64,000 nucleotides of DNA from Psychrobacter alimentarius (lineage in GTDB: Bacteria; Pseudomonadota; Gammaproteobacteria; Pseudomonadales; Moraxellaceae), in contig NZ_CP014945.1 in the NCBI RefSeq assembly GCF_001606025.1, forward strand, positions 1,736,001 through 1,800,000. The letters are read 5' to 3'. The notes beneath the pieces were generated by a model, which was given only the letters and a program-made list of their open reading frames with translations, was not told the origin of the DNA and did no database searches. Both the position numbers and the translations under genes were made by a program. Positions 15,992 to 26,233 of the stretch are shown here, piece by piece (the first letter of the stretch is position 1; the number at the start of each line of letters is the position of its first letter).

Positions 15992-17413
15992 CTATATTAA
16001 GAAGAAGTATGCCCATAAACCGACAACAAGGGTCGCGATAATATTGAGAATAACACCTGTACGCACCATTTCTGTCTGTTTTATCAGGCCAGTACCAAAT
16101 ACGATAGCATTTGGAGGCGTGGCAACTGGTAGCATAAAGGCACAAGAGGCGCCAATACCGATGACCAATACTAAGACTTCATGTGGTAAGCCCATCTGCT
16201 CAGCAATAGCCGCAAATACTGGTACTAGTAGTGCTGCCGATGCAGTGTTAGAGGCAAATTCTGTCAAGAAGATAATAAAGGCCGACACGGCAATCATGAC
16301 CACGATAAGTGGTGCAGAAGACAGTGCGTTTGCCACCGTTTCACCCAGCACCAGCGAAGCGCCTGAAACCTTCAAAATCGTCGATAGTGCGATACCACCA
16401 CCGAACAACATGAGAACGCCCCAATCAGTGTTGTCAGATACTTGCTTCCATGACACCAGACCGAGACTGACCACTGCTACGGCTGCTGATAAAGCAACGA
16501 CCGCATCAGTATCCGTAATATCTAAGGCTGCTCCGATTTGTTTGGAAAGTATCCAACTCAACGCAGTAACAATAAAGACGATGATAGTCACGATGCGAGG
16601 TTTGTTCCAAGCGATTGGTTCGTCTTCATTCAATGTGATGGTACGATTCAGGTTCGGTTTTAGATATAAATACATTGCACCTAATAATAGTGGCAATAGC
16701 ACCAACATCATTGGAATACCAAATTTCATCCAATCAACAAAGGCAATATCGAGTGCTTTTGCAGCAATCGCGTTTGGCGGTGAACCAACGATAGTACCCA
16801 AACCACCTAGACTCGCTGAATAAGCAATACCCAGTAGTACGAAAACGAAGGTACCACGATCTTTTTCACGGTCAACTTGCGTCAAAATACCGAGTGCCAA
16901 TGGCAGCATCATCGCTGCTGTGGCGGTATTCGATATCCACATTGACAGAAACGCTGTTACACCAAATATCAAAAATACAGCGGTACTCAGTTTGCCACCA
17001 GACAGTGATAAAATCTTTAGCGCAATTTTTCTATCCAATTGTTGCACATGTAGCGCGGCTGCTAAAGCAAACCCTCCGAAGAACAAATAAATAGTCGGAT
17101 TGGCAAAGCTCTGTAAGCCAATCTCAGCATCAAAGTCCGGTATGCCAATCAAAGCACCCAACACCACGACTAACAATGCAGTAATCGTAACGTGTAGTGC
17201 TTCCGTTAGCCAAAGCGCACCAATAAAGAATAACAGCGCCAAGCCTTTGTTGGCATTAATATCAAATGGCAGTACATTATAAATAATCATAGCAACAATC
17301 GCTGCAATAGCAACGACTATCAATCCTTTGCCTGTACCCTTTGGAAAGGTATCAGTAAATAAATACTCATTACCATCTTTTGGAAGATGGCTATCTAGTT
17401 TTTGCTCTGACAT
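15992..17413 (-). CDS. SLC13/DASS family sodium-coupled dicarboxylate or sulfate transporter
   Basis: A 473-residue protein with about eleven membrane helices and the two Ser-Asn-Thr motifs of DASS transporters, WISNTATAAMMLPLA (about 160) and EFASNTASAALLVPV (about 390). In VcINDY these bind sodium and the carboxylate substrate. Other signatures are GIAYSASLGGLGTIVGSPPNAI and MLPVATPPNAIVFGTG. The protein imports C4-dicarboxylates, citrate or inorganic anions with sodium; the residues seen do not separate these. The N-terminal 25 residues are polar and cytoplasmic. It is monocistronic. Confidence 0.93.
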   Translation of the reverse strand: MSEQKLDSHLPKDGNEYLFTDTFPKGTGKGLIVVAIAAIVAMIIYNVLPFDINANKGLALLFFIGALWLTEALHVTITALLVVVLGALIGIPDFDAEIGLQSFANPTIYLFFGGFALAAALHVQQLDRKIALKILSLSGGKLSTAVFLIFGVTAFLSMWISNTATAAMMLPLALGILTQVDREKDRGTFVFVLLGIAYSASLGGLGTIVGSPPNAIAAKALDIAFVDWMKFGIPMMLVLLPLLLGAMYLYLKPNLNRTITLNEDEPIAWNKPRIVTIIVFIVTALSWILSKQIGAALDITDTDAVVALSAAVAVVSLGLVSWKQVSDNTDWGVLMLFGGGIALSTILKVSGASLVLGETVANALSSAPLIVVMIAVSAFIIFLTEFASNTASAALLVPVFAAIAEQMGLPHEVLVLVIGIGASCAFMLPVATPPNAIVFGTGLIKQTEMVRTGVILNIIATLVVGLWAYFFLI

Positions 17414-17797
17414 GAATTGTCCTTATTGTATTCAGAGTGGTCGTGAAATTGAGACTTACGACAATACGCGCCAGTCATAAACTGTCGTTGCATTAGCTCG
17501 GTAACTATTTGGGCGTTGCCATAATATCAGAATTATTTGTAGTCGAATATGATCTGATTACATTTCGTACGATTGTCCACACTATCTGGCTTTATAAAGA
17601 TCTCTTTTATATTTCACTAGTGTTAATTTTTGTTTCTGACTACTTTTTATCTTCGCATTTTTATTTGTGATGATTAACGTATCAAAATTACATAAAGCCT
17701 TCAAACATTCATCATTCAGCGCTATACAAGCCAAAACCAATGTCACATAATCATAAGGTTAAGCAAAAACACTAATAAAAATGACTAGGAGTATTTC
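17414..17797. other. Intergenic region between divergent SLC13 and small-protein genes
   Basis: 384 bases carrying the upstream regions of both genes. They are A+T-rich with T-tracts (CTACTTTTTATCTTCGCATTTTTA). No RNA gene, operator dyad or clear promoter could be assigned by eye. Confidence 0.4.
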
Positions 17798-17962
17798 ATG
17801 CCAAACGCTAACCAAACAGATTCGACAACCAAAATGGCGCCAAAAGATATCAATCAAGATGGCCTTGCCAAAAAAGATCAACAACGCACGGATGATTCAG
17901 CGCTGGATATGATGCAAGGTATGCACGAACATGAAGATCATGAGCAAGAAGATAAAGAATAG
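17798..17962 (+). CDS. 54-residue acidic, His-rich small protein
   Basis: A short gene with ATG and a good AGGAG ribosome-binding site six bases upstream, encoding 54 residues. The protein is highly charged, without hydrophobic stretches, and ends in GMHEHEDHEQEDKE, a His/Asp/Glu tail that could bind divalent metal. The middle resembles small stress-related hydrophilic proteins (KDINQDGLAKKDQQRTDDSA). No family is recognised with certainty. A hairpin follows 35 bases after the stop. Coding is supported by the ribosome-binding site, composition and flanking signals. Confidence 0.6.
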   Translation: MPNANQTDSTTKMAPKDINQDGLAKKDQQRTDDSALDMMQGMHEHEDHEQEDKE

Positions 17963-17996
17963 TGTAGGTAAATAGAGAATGGTCAAGTAAGCAGTT

Positions 17997-18024
17997 AGAG
18001 CATTAAACATTGTTTTAATGCTCT
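17997..18024. terminator. Probable two-way terminator
   Basis: The perfect 11-bp stem AGAGCATTAAA/TTTAATGCTCT with a 6-base loop lies between the small-protein gene and the convergent DUF1275 gene. The following T-run is weak. Confidence 0.6.
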
Positions 18025-18087
18025 ATAATTGATAGTACACTTTTAAAAAGCATTATTAAGAGTACCTTTAAATAAAAAATACGCTTC

Positions 18088-18828
18088 TTATATTTTAACT
18101 GGCTGTCTTCTTTCTGGTAACTTTTGCACCATAGCACTATATAAGACAGCTGTTGTTGATACAATTGTAATGGGCAAAAATAATGCTCTATATTGAAATT
18201 GGCTGTACAGAAGTGCGCCTAAGACACTACCACCGCAAAAACATTGCCAAATAATTAATTGAAAGGTAAGTTTTGGCTTATCTATAGATCGACCAGCGAT
18301 CCAGTTACCAATGGCATGACCCACATCTGAGGTCAAACCTGTTAGATGTGTGGTTCTGATAGCAGATGCACTATAGGTTGCCACCATCACATTTTGTAAT
18401 CCGCAAGCCATGGCTGCCGTTAGCTGCCCTATATTATTCTCCTGCTGATATAGCCAATAACTGAGCACCAGTAATACCGCTTCAATACAAAGCGCAAGAC
18501 TATAGCGCTTTCCCAGCTTTAATGACGTTTGACCAATGATCACACCGCTCAATACCGCCCCTATTAAAAAAGTCAGCAATGTTGCACCAATAAATAAAAC
18601 ACTGCGCATATCTAAAGAAGCAATAGCAGTTGCAAATAAACTTACATTCCCAGTCACGTGAGAGACTGACAAAGTAGTGAATCCCATTAATGCAATTGTA
18701 TTTACGCAACCTGCACTCAATGCCAGTAGCGCCCCACCCCACATTATCCATTTTGGTAATTTAGTTATCATATTTGTTGTCCAAAAATCAGTGCCAAACC
18801 ATTTATCATTTGGCCAAAAAGGCAACAC
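18088..18828 (-). CDS. DUF1275 (YoaK-type) membrane protein
   Basis: A DUF1275 protein with about six membrane helices; family marks are GGALLALSAGCVNTIALMG, SVSHVTGNVS, ACGLQNVMVATYSA and IRTTHLTGLTSDVG. Its function is unknown. The reading given starts at GTG with AAGG five bases upstream and gives 246 residues. An ATG 19 codons later (at MITKLPKW, position 18771) fits the usual family length better but has a weaker ribosome-binding site, so the start is uncertain. It lies just downstream of fabI on the same strand with 60 bases between them. Confidence 0.85.
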   Translation of the reverse strand: MLPFWPNDKWFGTDFWTTNMITKLPKWIMWGGALLALSAGCVNTIALMGFTTLSVSHVTGNVSLFATAIASLDMRSVLFIGATLLTFLIGAVLSGVIIGQTSLKLGKRYSLALCIEAVLLVLSYWLYQQENNIGQLTAAMACGLQNVMVATYSASAIRTTHLTGLTSDVGHAIGNWIAGRSIDKPKLTFQLIIWQCFCGGSVLGALLYSQFQYRALFLPITIVSTTAVLYSAMVQKLPERRQPVKI

Positions 18829-18888
18829 AGTTGCCTTTTATATTAAATTAAGTTAAACATTTACAATAACCAAATGGGGTTTAAATGG

Positions 18889-19698
18889 TTATTGTTTTGG
18901 CTCGTCGAGCAACATCAATTGTTCACTGATGGCAACGGTGTTAAAACCTGCATCAACAAACATAATTTCACCAGTAACCCCAGATGCCCAAGGTGACAAT
19001 AAAAATAGTGCAGCGTTACCTACCTCATTCTGAGTGACATTGCGTTGTAATGGTGCAATCTTTTCGCTGATATCGAGCATCTTACGAAATGACTTTATAC
19101 CGCTGGCAGCAAGCGTACGGATAGGACCTGCTGAAATAGCATTTACACGAATACCTTCGCCGCCCATAGAAGTAGCAAGATAACGAACGCTGGCTTCAAG
19201 ACTGGCTTTTGCCATACCCATGACATTGTAGTTTGGTAACACCGAGATACTACCTTCATAAGTCAACGTCAACATAGAACCATGACGCATTGCCAATAAC
19301 TCACGTGCTGCTTTGGCTAATGCAACAAAGCTATAGCTTGAGATATCATGAGCAATATGACTGCCCTCACGAGTGGTCGCATTCACAAAATCACCGTCTA
19401 GCTGATCCATGGGTGCAAAACCAATCGCATGAACGACACCGTCAATGCCGTCGCCCCAATGCGCATTCACTTGTTCAAAGCAAGCAGCGATAGAATCATC
19501 TGATGCCACATCACACTCTAATACCAAGTCTGCTTCGAATTGTTCCGCTGCCATATCGACGCGCTTTTTAATCTTGTCGTTTGGATACGTCAAGATAAGA
19601 GACGCGCCTTCACGATGTAGTGCTTCTGCGATAGCCCAAGCGATAGACAGTTTACTTGCAATGCCGGTCACAACAAATCTTTGGCCTTGTAGCAACAT
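18889..19698 (-). CDS. fabI: Enoyl-ACP reductase FabI
   Basis: A 269-residue short-chain dehydrogenase of the FabI type, catalysing the last reduction of fatty-acid elongation with NADH. It shows the modified nucleotide site [17 protein letters not shown], the core HAIGFAP, and the catalytic pair in [19 protein letters not shown], where the Tyr of NYN and the Lys of MAK are six residues apart. [20 protein letters not shown] closes the Rossmann fold. Length matches the family. This is the triclosan-target enzyme. The gene is divergent from folE with about 300 bp between them. Confidence 0.96.
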   Translation of the reverse strand: MLLQGQRFVVTGIASKLSIAWAIAEALHREGASLILTYPNDKIKKRVDMAAEQFEADLVLECDVASDDSIAACFEQVNAHWGDGIDGVVHAIGFAPMDQLDGDFVNATTREGSHIAHDISSYSFVALAKAARELLAMRHGSMLTLTYEGSISVLPNYNVMGMAKASLEASVRYLATSMGGEGIRVNAISAGPIRTLAASGIKSFRKMLDISEKIAPLQRNVTQNEVGNAALFLLSPWASGVTGEIMFVDAGFNTVAISEQLMLLDEPKQ

Positions 19699-19997
19699 AG
19701 TATTCCCTTTTTAGTCGATAAAAGTTGTTTAATTAATGTGTTTTAATATAACTGTAAGTTCGCTACAGTGTAAGAAAGCAAAATCTTTTACATTATACAT
19801 AAAATATTTTAAGTGTACATTCGTAAACTATTATAACTTACGATGTTGATAAATATTCTTTAAAAATTTAACTGCCACCACAGCAGTATGAAGTTAGTCA
19901 GATTTCAAGTATAATCACAACCCTCCCCAGCTTGCACAATTTTTATAAAAATCCTTTACATAATAGGATTTAGCGTTAAGCTACACCCACATTTTGG

Positions 19998-20609
19998 ATG
20001 GCTGCCAAACTTATGAGTAACACCCCAACTATAACATCAGATTACCAAGAAAGCGTTGAATCATATCGTCAACTGATTGGCTCAACTGGCGAGGACTTAG
20101 AACGTCCGGGTCTTGAAGAGACACCAATGCGTGCCGCAAAAGCCTTTGCCCACTTAACACAAGGCTATCATCAAAGCTTGGACGAGGTTGTCAACGATGC
20201 CCTGTTTCCATCGAGCAATCGTGAGTTAGTATTGGTACAAAATATTGAATTCTATTCCTTATGCGAACATCATATGTTGCCTTTTCATGGCATCGCACAT
20301 ATAGGCTATTTGCCCAATGGTCAGGTATTGGGTTTGTCAAAATTTGCTCGTATTGTTGATATGTTCGCCCGCCGTCTTCAGGTTCAAGAAAACCTAAGCG
20401 ATCAAATAGCGCAAACCATTATGGACGTAACAGGTTGTCGCGGTGTGGCTGTTGTGATGGATGCCTCGCATATGTGTATGATGATGCGTGGTGTGAACAA
20501 ACAACAATCTACTACCCGTACCACTTCAATGCTGGGTGAATTTGTTCATGACAATCAAGCACGAATGGAGTTTTTGACAGCGATACCTAGACGTCAACCA
20601 GCGTTTTAA
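19998..20609 (+). CDS. folE: GTP cyclohydrolase I (FolE1)
   Basis: A 203-residue enzyme converting GTP to 7,8-dihydroneopterin triphosphate, the first step of folate synthesis. The zinc site is CEHHMLPF (about 91) together with the Cys in [22 protein letters not shown] and [20 protein letters not shown] are further signatures. Length is typical. Neither the ATG used here nor one five codons later has a convincing ribosome-binding site. It is a single gene ending at a strong bidirectional terminator. Confidence 0.95.
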   Translation: MAAKLMSNTPTITSDYQESVESYRQLIGSTGEDLERPGLEETPMRAAKAFAHLTQGYHQSLDEVVNDALFPSSNRELVLVQNIEFYSLCEHHMLPFHGIAHIGYLPNGQVLGLSKFARIVDMFARRLQVQENLSDQIAQTIMDVTGCRGVAVVMDASHMCMMMRGVNKQQSTTRTTSMLGEFVHDNQARMEFLTAIPRRQPAF

Positions 20610-20667
20610 ATGACTGGGTTTGATTTCGCCCAAAATAATCGAATCAAACAAATCATTATTCTGCTAA

Positions 20668-20702
20668 AAAGGACATAGTATCTAAGCGATACTATGTCCT
20701 TT
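20668..20702. terminator. Strong bidirectional terminator
   Basis: The perfect 15-bp stem AAAGGACATAGTATC/GATACTATGTCCTTT with a 5-base loop lies between convergent folE and the alcohol dehydrogenase gene. Confidence 0.92.
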
Positions 20703-20717
20703 AATCCCTACCTACTC

Positions 20718-22022
20718 TTAAGCAACTTTGTCGCTTGTCTTTTCATCATTCACCAGCCCATCACTCGCCTGCTTAATTTTCATTAAAATATCTTTTATCT
20801 CAGATGCCGACATATAAGTCGGAACCGCATAGGTATCACTGACCTCTTTAGCAGCCGCTTTAGCAATCTTATCAAAGTCGCTGACCTGCATCCCTTTGAC
20901 AGTTGGATTGATCCCTACGGTTTGAATCAAATCACGTACTTGTGTGATAAGATAGTCAGCTAGGTTACTATCATTCGTATGACTATCTTTAACGATACCG
21001 GTTCTTTTGGCCAGTGCCGCCAATCTCTTTTTGCTGGCATTACGGTTTACATCAAGTATATAAGGCAACACGATAGCGTTAGCACGACCATGAGGAATAC
21101 TATAGTGCGCGCCCAACTGGTGAGCAATGGCATGTACATAACCAAGACCAGCCTTGTTAAATGCGATGCCACCGTAGTGTGCTGCTATTCCCATCTCTTC
21201 TCTGGCTTTTAAATCGCTACCGTCTTTATAAACCAATGGTAGATAGTGCATCACAGATTTGACAGCAGAGGCGGCATAATAATCTGTTTCCACACTCGCA
21301 TTCACGCTCATCCACGCTTCTAATGCATGTGTCAGCACATCAATCCCAGTGTCTGCTGTGATATGTGCTGGCATGCCCTTCATAATGATAGGATCAATAG
21401 CAGCTGCTAATGGCACCATTCTTGGGTCAATAGATAGGGCTTTTTGATGGGTCTCATCATCTGATACTACCGCACCTAATGTCGCCTCTGAGCCTGTGCC
21501 CGCCGTTGTAGGGATACAATATAAAGGGGTTGCAGGTTTTCTTGCTTTGAGAATACCGATAAGCTTCTGAGGAGCGCAATCATTGCCTTGTGCCATCGCA
21601 ATCATCTTAGCCGCGTCAATCACTGACCCACCGCCAATAGCTATTATCGAGTCACACTTGGCTTCTAATGATTGACGTAGTCCTTCTTCAACCACCTTAA
21701 ATGTAGGGTCTGGCGTCACACCATCATAGACTGTATAACTGATATTGTGTTTATCTAAATAATTAGTGACTCTCGCCGGCACACCCAGTTTATTGAGCAC
21801 TGCATCAGTGACGATAAAGACATGGGTATTGCCTTCATTGATAAGCATATCGCACAGCTCATCACAAGAAGTTTCGCCAACAAATAACATTGGTCTTCTG
21901 ATAGGTATGACGTAAGAAAACGCTTTTAATACTTTGGCACGAGTCTTAGCAACTGCCAAATAACCAGCGTGCTGTAACCCATTCATACTTACCAACTTAG
22001 CCATACTGTTTTGTTTTTTCAT
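20718..22022 (-). CDS. Iron-containing alcohol dehydrogenase
   Basis: An approximately 434-residue group III alcohol dehydrogenase. It shows the NAD-binding GGGSVIDAAKMIA, PTTAGTGSEATLGAVV, the metal-ligand region DTGIDVLTHALEAWMSV, and HQLGAHYSIPHGRANAIVLPY with two His ligands. The family oxidises alcohols or reduces aldehydes with NAD(P) and a single Fe2+; the physiological substrate cannot be told. The ATG at MKKQNS is chosen over one 11 codons upstream because an AAGGA site lies before it, while the earlier ATG lacks one. A long N-terminal lead of about 40 residues precedes the catalytic fold. It appears monocistronic. Confidence 0.9.
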   Translation of the reverse strand: MKKQNSMAKLVSMNGLQHAGYLAVAKTRAKVLKAFSYVIPIRRPMLFVGETSCDELCDMLINEGNTHVFIVTDAVLNKLGVPARVTNYLDKHNISYTVYDGVTPDPTFKVVEEGLRQSLEAKCDSIIAIGGGSVIDAAKMIAMAQGNDCAPQKLIGILKARKPATPLYCIPTTAGTGSEATLGAVVSDDETHQKALSIDPRMVPLAAAIDPIIMKGMPAHITADTGIDVLTHALEAWMSVNASVETDYYAASAVKSVMHYLPLVYKDGSDLKAREEMGIAAHYGGIAFNKAGLGYVHAIAHQLGAHYSIPHGRANAIVLPYILDVNRNASKKRLAALAKRTGIVKDSHTNDSNLADYLITQVRDLIQTVGINPTVKGMQVSDFDKIAKAAAKEVSDTYAVPTYMSASEIKDILMKIKQASDGLVNDEKTSDKVA

Positions 22023-22346
22023 GGGTACAAAATCCTTTTTAATAATATTAACCATAGCAATGGCGATTGTTTAATCAACCATTTATGCTTTCGATTGAAC
22101 CAACAATAACGTTAGCGCAATCATCTATATAATCGAGTAACGGCTTCAACTCATTGTAACACTGCCATTTTGAGTGTGCCGCTATTATTATGAACGGCTA
22201 TGTGCTGATATCTTGTAAGATTCTAATTCACTATGAATCCGTGGTTTAGGTAAATTATTTGTAAAGATGTTTCAATCCTATTTTACCAACCATTGCTAAT
22301 CATCTTGACTAAGACATTTTTCATTAAGATAAAAACTCTGCTTAGG
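22023..22346. other. Intergenic region downstream of the yej operon
   Basis: 324 bases separating the stop of the YejF-type gene from the alcohol dehydrogenase start, both on the minus strand. It presumably holds the dehydrogenase promoter. No clear hairpin with a T-run or other element is seen. Confidence 0.4.
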
Positions 22347-24017
22347 CTAAATAATACCTGCCTGTAATAACTTTTTTGCATAGGGGTGTTGTGGTTTATT
22401 AAAAATATTTTCGGTATCGCCAGACTCAACGCATGTACCATCTTTTAATACCATCACCTGCTGACATAACGCACGTACGACCTTTAAATCATGACTGATA
22501 AACACATAGCTGATATGCAATTTTTCCTGAATTTCTCGCAATAATTTGACCACGGTCACCTGCGTTGTACTATCAAGCGCAGACGTGGGTTCATCCAATA
22601 TCAATAAGCTTGGCTTCATGATGAGTGCTCGCGCCAAAGCCACACGCTGACGCTGCCCCCCTGATAGCTCATGAGGATACCGCTGCGCAAATTCTACAGG
22701 TAGATGTACAGTGGCAAGACTGTCCATCACCGCCTGCTGACGAGCCGCTTTATCAACCCCTTGGACCAGTAGTCCTTCTTCGACTATTTGCAATACGGTC
22801 ATACGAGGATTGATACTGGCAAATGGATCTTGAAACACCATTTGAATCTGGGAGCGAAAGGTGCGCAGCGCTTTTTTAGACAAGGTTGAAATCTCTTGTC
22901 CATTAATCTGTATTTGACCGCTCACACGTGCTTGATTACTGAGTAACTGACTGAGTGCAAGGGCGATGGTTGTTTTCCCAGAGCCCGATTCACCAACAAT
23001 ACCTAGCGCCTGTCCTTTTTTTAGACTCATATTTACGTCTTTGACTGCATCAAACCAGCGTTTCGTACCGCCAAACAAGCCTTTTTCGATTGGGAACTGT
23101 ACTTGTAAATGATTGACTTGCAATACTGTCGCACGCTGGCTCTGCTCATTAGTACGTAACATCAATGCCTGCCCAAAATCTTGCTGGATAAGCGTACGCG
23201 TATATTCTGCCTGAGGCTGATTAAACACAGTGGCCGTTAGCCCCTGCTCAATCGTCTGTCCTTGACGCATGACAATAACCTCATCACTATAACGTCTGAC
23301 CAAATTTAAATCGTGACTGATGAGCACCATTGCCATATTATGCTGATGCTTAAGATCATCTAATAGCTCAAGTATTTCATGTTGCAACGTAACATCAAGC
23401 GCAGTGGTTGGTTCATCAGCAATTAATATATCAGGCTGCTGGGCCAATGCCATGGCAATCATCACGCGTTGCCGCTGGCCGCCTGATAGCTCATGTGGAT
23501 AGCGTTTGAGCTTATCAGCAGGATCAGTGATATTGACATCATCTAACAAAGCAATGCTTTGGTCTCGCCATGACTTTCTGGGTACACCGCTTAATCGCAG
23601 TGATTCAGCGATTTGCTTGGCAACGGTATGCAATGGATTTAATGCCGTCATCGGCTCTTGAAAGACCATGCCGATGCGTTGTCCGCGAACAGCACGCAGT
23701 GAGGCATTACGCTCGCTGCTATTTGCTATCGGCAATGCAGCCATGCCTGAATAACTTGCCAGCTGCACTTCACCACGAATCGTCAAATTTTCTGGCAATA
23801 AACCTAATAACGCAAGATTGGCAATCGATTTACCAGAGCCAGATTCACCAACGATTGCCAAGGTTTGTCTTTGTCTGAGCTCATAAGACAGTTGATCGAC
23901 TAGCGTTGCGTTGGTAGGCGTGACAATACTGAGCTTGTCTACGATGAGCACAAGCCGATTTTGTTCATTGCTGTGGTTTTTTTTAGCGCTGTTATTTTTT
24001 GCGGTAGTCGTTGTCAT
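22347..24017 (-). CDS. yejF: YejF-type peptide ABC transporter, fused double ATPase
   Basis: About 556 residues containing two complete ABC ATPase domains in one chain, as in YejF. Each half has Walker A (GESGSGKS and GESGSGKT), a Q-loop ([11 protein letters not shown] and [11 protein letters not shown]), the signature LSGGQRQRV and Walker B ([12 protein letters not shown] and [12 protein letters not shown]), followed by H-loops. It energises oligopeptide uptake by the YejBE permease. The start is the ATG of MTTTTAK, one base after the yejE stop, indicating translational coupling; an upstream in-frame ATG would overlap yejE. It is the last gene of the operon. Confidence 0.92.
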   Translation of the reverse strand: MTTTTAKNNSAKKNHSNEQNRLVLIVDKLSIVTPTNATLVDQLSYELRQRQTLAIVGESGSGKSIANLALLGLLPENLTIRGEVQLASYSGMAALPIANSSERNASLRAVRGQRIGMVFQEPMTALNPLHTVAKQIAESLRLSGVPRKSWRDQSIALLDDVNITDPADKLKRYPHELSGGQRQRVMIAMALAQQPDILIADEPTTALDVTLQHEILELLDDLKHQHNMAMVLISHDLNLVRRYSDEVIVMRQGQTIEQGLTATVFNQPQAEYTRTLIQQDFGQALMLRTNEQSQRATVLQVNHLQVQFPIEKGLFGGTKRWFDAVKDVNMSLKKGQALGIVGESGSGKTTIALALSQLLSNQARVSGQIQINGQEISTLSKKALRTFRSQIQMVFQDPFASINPRMTVLQIVEEGLLVQGVDKAARQQAVMDSLATVHLPVEFAQRYPHELSGGQRQRVALARALIMKPSLLILDEPTSALDSTTQVTVVKLLREIQEKLHISYVFISHDLKVVRALCQQVMVLKDGTCVESGDTENIFNKPQHPYAKKLLQAGII

Positions 24018-24018
24018 A

Positions 24019-25092
24019 TTAAGAACGCCTTGGATCAAACGCATCACGCAGCGCTTCGCCAACGAAGATAAGCAATGATAAGATAAAAGTTAAGCTAAAA
24101 AAGCCTGACAATGCCAACCAAGGCGCATCAAGGTTGTTTTTTCCTTGTACCATCAGCTCACCGAGCGATGGTGAGCCAGGTGGCAATCCATATCCCAAAA
24201 AATCCAGCGCGGTCAACGCAATAATATTGGCCGTTAGGATAAATGGCAATTGCGACAAGCTCGACGCCAGCGCATTTGGCAAAATATGTCTTAGCATAAT
24301 TTGGCTATCTGACACGCCAAGATTTCGGGCAGCACGCACATAATCGAAATTACGCGCTCGCAAAAACTCTGCCCTGACCAAGCCAACCAAGCCCATCCAA
24401 CCAAACAACAGCATCATGGTAAATAGCATTGTGATACTGGGGCTAAACAAACTGACCAAGATAATAATCATAAAAAGCTGCGGCATACCGCCCCATACTT
24501 CCATAAATCGCTGACCCGCCAAATCCACCCAGCCTCCGTAATACCCTTGTATGGCTCCAACGATAATACCAATTAGTGCGCCCGCAAGCGTCAATGCCAA
24601 ACCAAACAGTAGTGACACCCGCAACCCATAAAGTATTCGCGCCAGTACATCACGGCCCAAGTCATCCGTACCTAACCAGTTCTGACTATTGGGCGCTGCT
24701 GGATACGGTAGACCAAGCTCGACATTTGGCGTCTGATCCGCAAAAGGAATCGGCGGCATGACATAGTAACCCTGATCATTAATCAGGGCTTGTACGGCCG
24801 GATCTTTATAGTTGGTTTCAGTCTCAAAAACGCCCCCAAAAGTGGTTTCAGGGTAGGCTTTCAATATTGGGAAATAGTAATCACCTTGATATTGCACCAA
24901 TACTGGTTTGTCATTGGCAATCACATTGGCTGCCATACAAATCACAAATATCAGTGAAAAAACGAATAGCGATATCATTCCTAGACGATTGCGGCGAAAG
25001 CGATTCAGACGCGCTTGCCAGATAGGATTCAGACGGTGTTTCTTTTGTGTAATGACAGAAGATGTTATTGAGGTTGGCGGATGACTTGACAT
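24019..25092 (-). CDS. yejE: YejE-type peptide ABC transporter permease
   Basis: A 357-residue permease of the DppC/OppC/YejE class. It has an N-terminal segment with a first helix at about 35-55, a periplasmic insertion, then GTDDLGRDVLARILYGLRVSLLFG and the EAA loop region (VRAARNLGVSDSQIMLRHILPNALASS). Five or six helices are visible. The periplasmic insertion between helices 1 and 2, with PVLVQYQGDYYFPILKAYPET, is characteristic of YejE. Its ATG overlaps the yejB stop by one base (TAATG). Confidence 0.92.
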   Translation of the reverse strand: MSSHPPTSITSSVITQKKHRLNPIWQARLNRFRRNRLGMISLFVFSLIFVICMAANVIANDKPVLVQYQGDYYFPILKAYPETTFGGVFETETNYKDPAVQALINDQGYYVMPPIPFADQTPNVELGLPYPAAPNSQNWLGTDDLGRDVLARILYGLRVSLLFGLALTLAGALIGIIVGAIQGYYGGWVDLAGQRFMEVWGGMPQLFMIIILVSLFSPSITMLFTMMLLFGWMGLVGLVRAEFLRARNFDYVRAARNLGVSDSQIMLRHILPNALASSLSQLPFILTANIIALTALDFLGYGLPPGSPSLGELMVQGKNNLDAPWLALSGFFSLTFILSLLIFVGEALRDAFDPRRS

Positions 25093-26159
25093 TAGCGCCC
25101 CTCAAAATCGATACGAGGATCAATCAAATGGTAGCTTAAATCACTGATCAATTGTAATAGCAGCCCCACCAACGTAAAAATAAACAGCGTACCAAATATC
25201 ACAGGATAATCACGCTGCTGAATGGCTTCAAAACCAAGCAAACCTAAACCATCAAGTTTAAAAATAATCTCTATCAGAAAATTACCTGCAAAGAAAATAC
25301 CAACGATAGCGGCTGGAATACCGGCAATAATAATCAACATTGCATTACGAAATACATGTCCATAGAGAACTTGGCGCTCATTTAAGCCTTTGGCACGAGC
25401 GGTAAGCACATATTGCTTACCCAATTCTTCTAAAAAGCTAAACTTGGTTAAATAAGTCAAGCCTGCAAAACCTCCGACCGTACTTGCTAAAAGCGGTAAC
25501 GCCAGATGCCAAAAATAATCTTTTATCTTACCCAATGTACTCAATTGATCAAAATTCTCAGACGTTAGCCCTTGGAGAGGAAAAATATTCCAGTAACTAC
25601 CGCCCGCAAAGAACACCAAGAGTATAACGGCAAATACAAACACAGGAACCGCATGACCAATGGCGAGGAGCATAGCAGTGATTTTGTCAATACCTGAACC
25701 ATGATGCATGGCTTTATAAACACCAAGTGGAATGGCAATCATATAAATGAGCAGCGTACTCCAAAGCCCAAGCGAGATTGAGACTGGTAGCTTCTCTATA
25801 ATAAGATCTGTTACAGATTGTCCCTTAAAAAATGACTCCCCAAAATCAAGCTGAGCATAGTTTTTTAGCATGAGCCAAAATCGTTCAGGAGCGGACTTGT
25901 CAAAACCATACTGTGCATTGATCGCCGCAACCATGTCTTCAGATAAGCCGCGAGTGCCCTGATATGTGCTGTTGCTGCCTGAACTACCCGCACCGATATT
26001 TCCACTTAAAGCGCTATCTTTTCCGCTTTGCTCAATGAGTGCCAGTTGTTGCTCTACAGGGCCACCAGGCGCTGCTTGCACAATCACAAAATTTGCCAGC
26101 AATATCAAAAAAAGCGTCGGCAATATTAGCAGTAACCTTTTTAAGATATAACGACCCAT
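25092..26159 (-). CDS. yejB: YejB-type peptide ABC transporter permease
   Basis: About 355 residues, a DppB/OppB/YejB-class permease with six helices. It has the opening MGRYILKRLLLILPTLFLI, LDFGESFFKGQSVTDLI, and the EAA region (RAKGLNERQVLYGHVFRNAML). A Ser/Gly-rich linker (about 50-70) in the first periplasmic loop is longer than usual. The start at MGR is preferred because AGGA lies nine bases upstream, while an ATG eight codons earlier has no ribosome-binding site. gloB lies upstream on the same strand after 74 bases. Confidence 0.92.
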   Translation of the reverse strand: MGRYILKRLLLILPTLFLILLANFVIVQAAPGGPVEQQLALIEQSGKDSALSGNIGAGSSGSNSTYQGTRGLSEDMVAAINAQYGFDKSAPERFWLMLKNYAQLDFGESFFKGQSVTDLIIEKLPVSISLGLWSTLLIYMIAIPLGVYKAMHHGSGIDKITAMLLAIGHAVPVFVFAVILLVFFAGGSYWNIFPLQGLTSENFDQLSTLGKIKDYFWHLALPLLASTVGGFAGLTYLTKFSFLEELGKQYVLTARAKGLNERQVLYGHVFRNAMLIIIAGIPAAIVGIFFAGNFLIEIIFKLDGLGLLGFEAIQQRDYPVIFGTLFIFTLVGLLLQLISDLSYHLIDPRIDFEGR

Positions 26160-26233
26160 AATGCGGCTTCCTAAAGTAAACATACAATAACAGAGAAAAT
26201 GGGTGGCTCGCTTTTACCAAGTCTGCATGACGA

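Noticed and set aside
16044..16823. 259-codon frame antisense to the SLC13 gene
   Set aside because: Low-complexity Thr/Ala/Ile composition mirrors the membrane helices of the opposite strand; no ribosome-binding site, and the opposite gene is clearly real.
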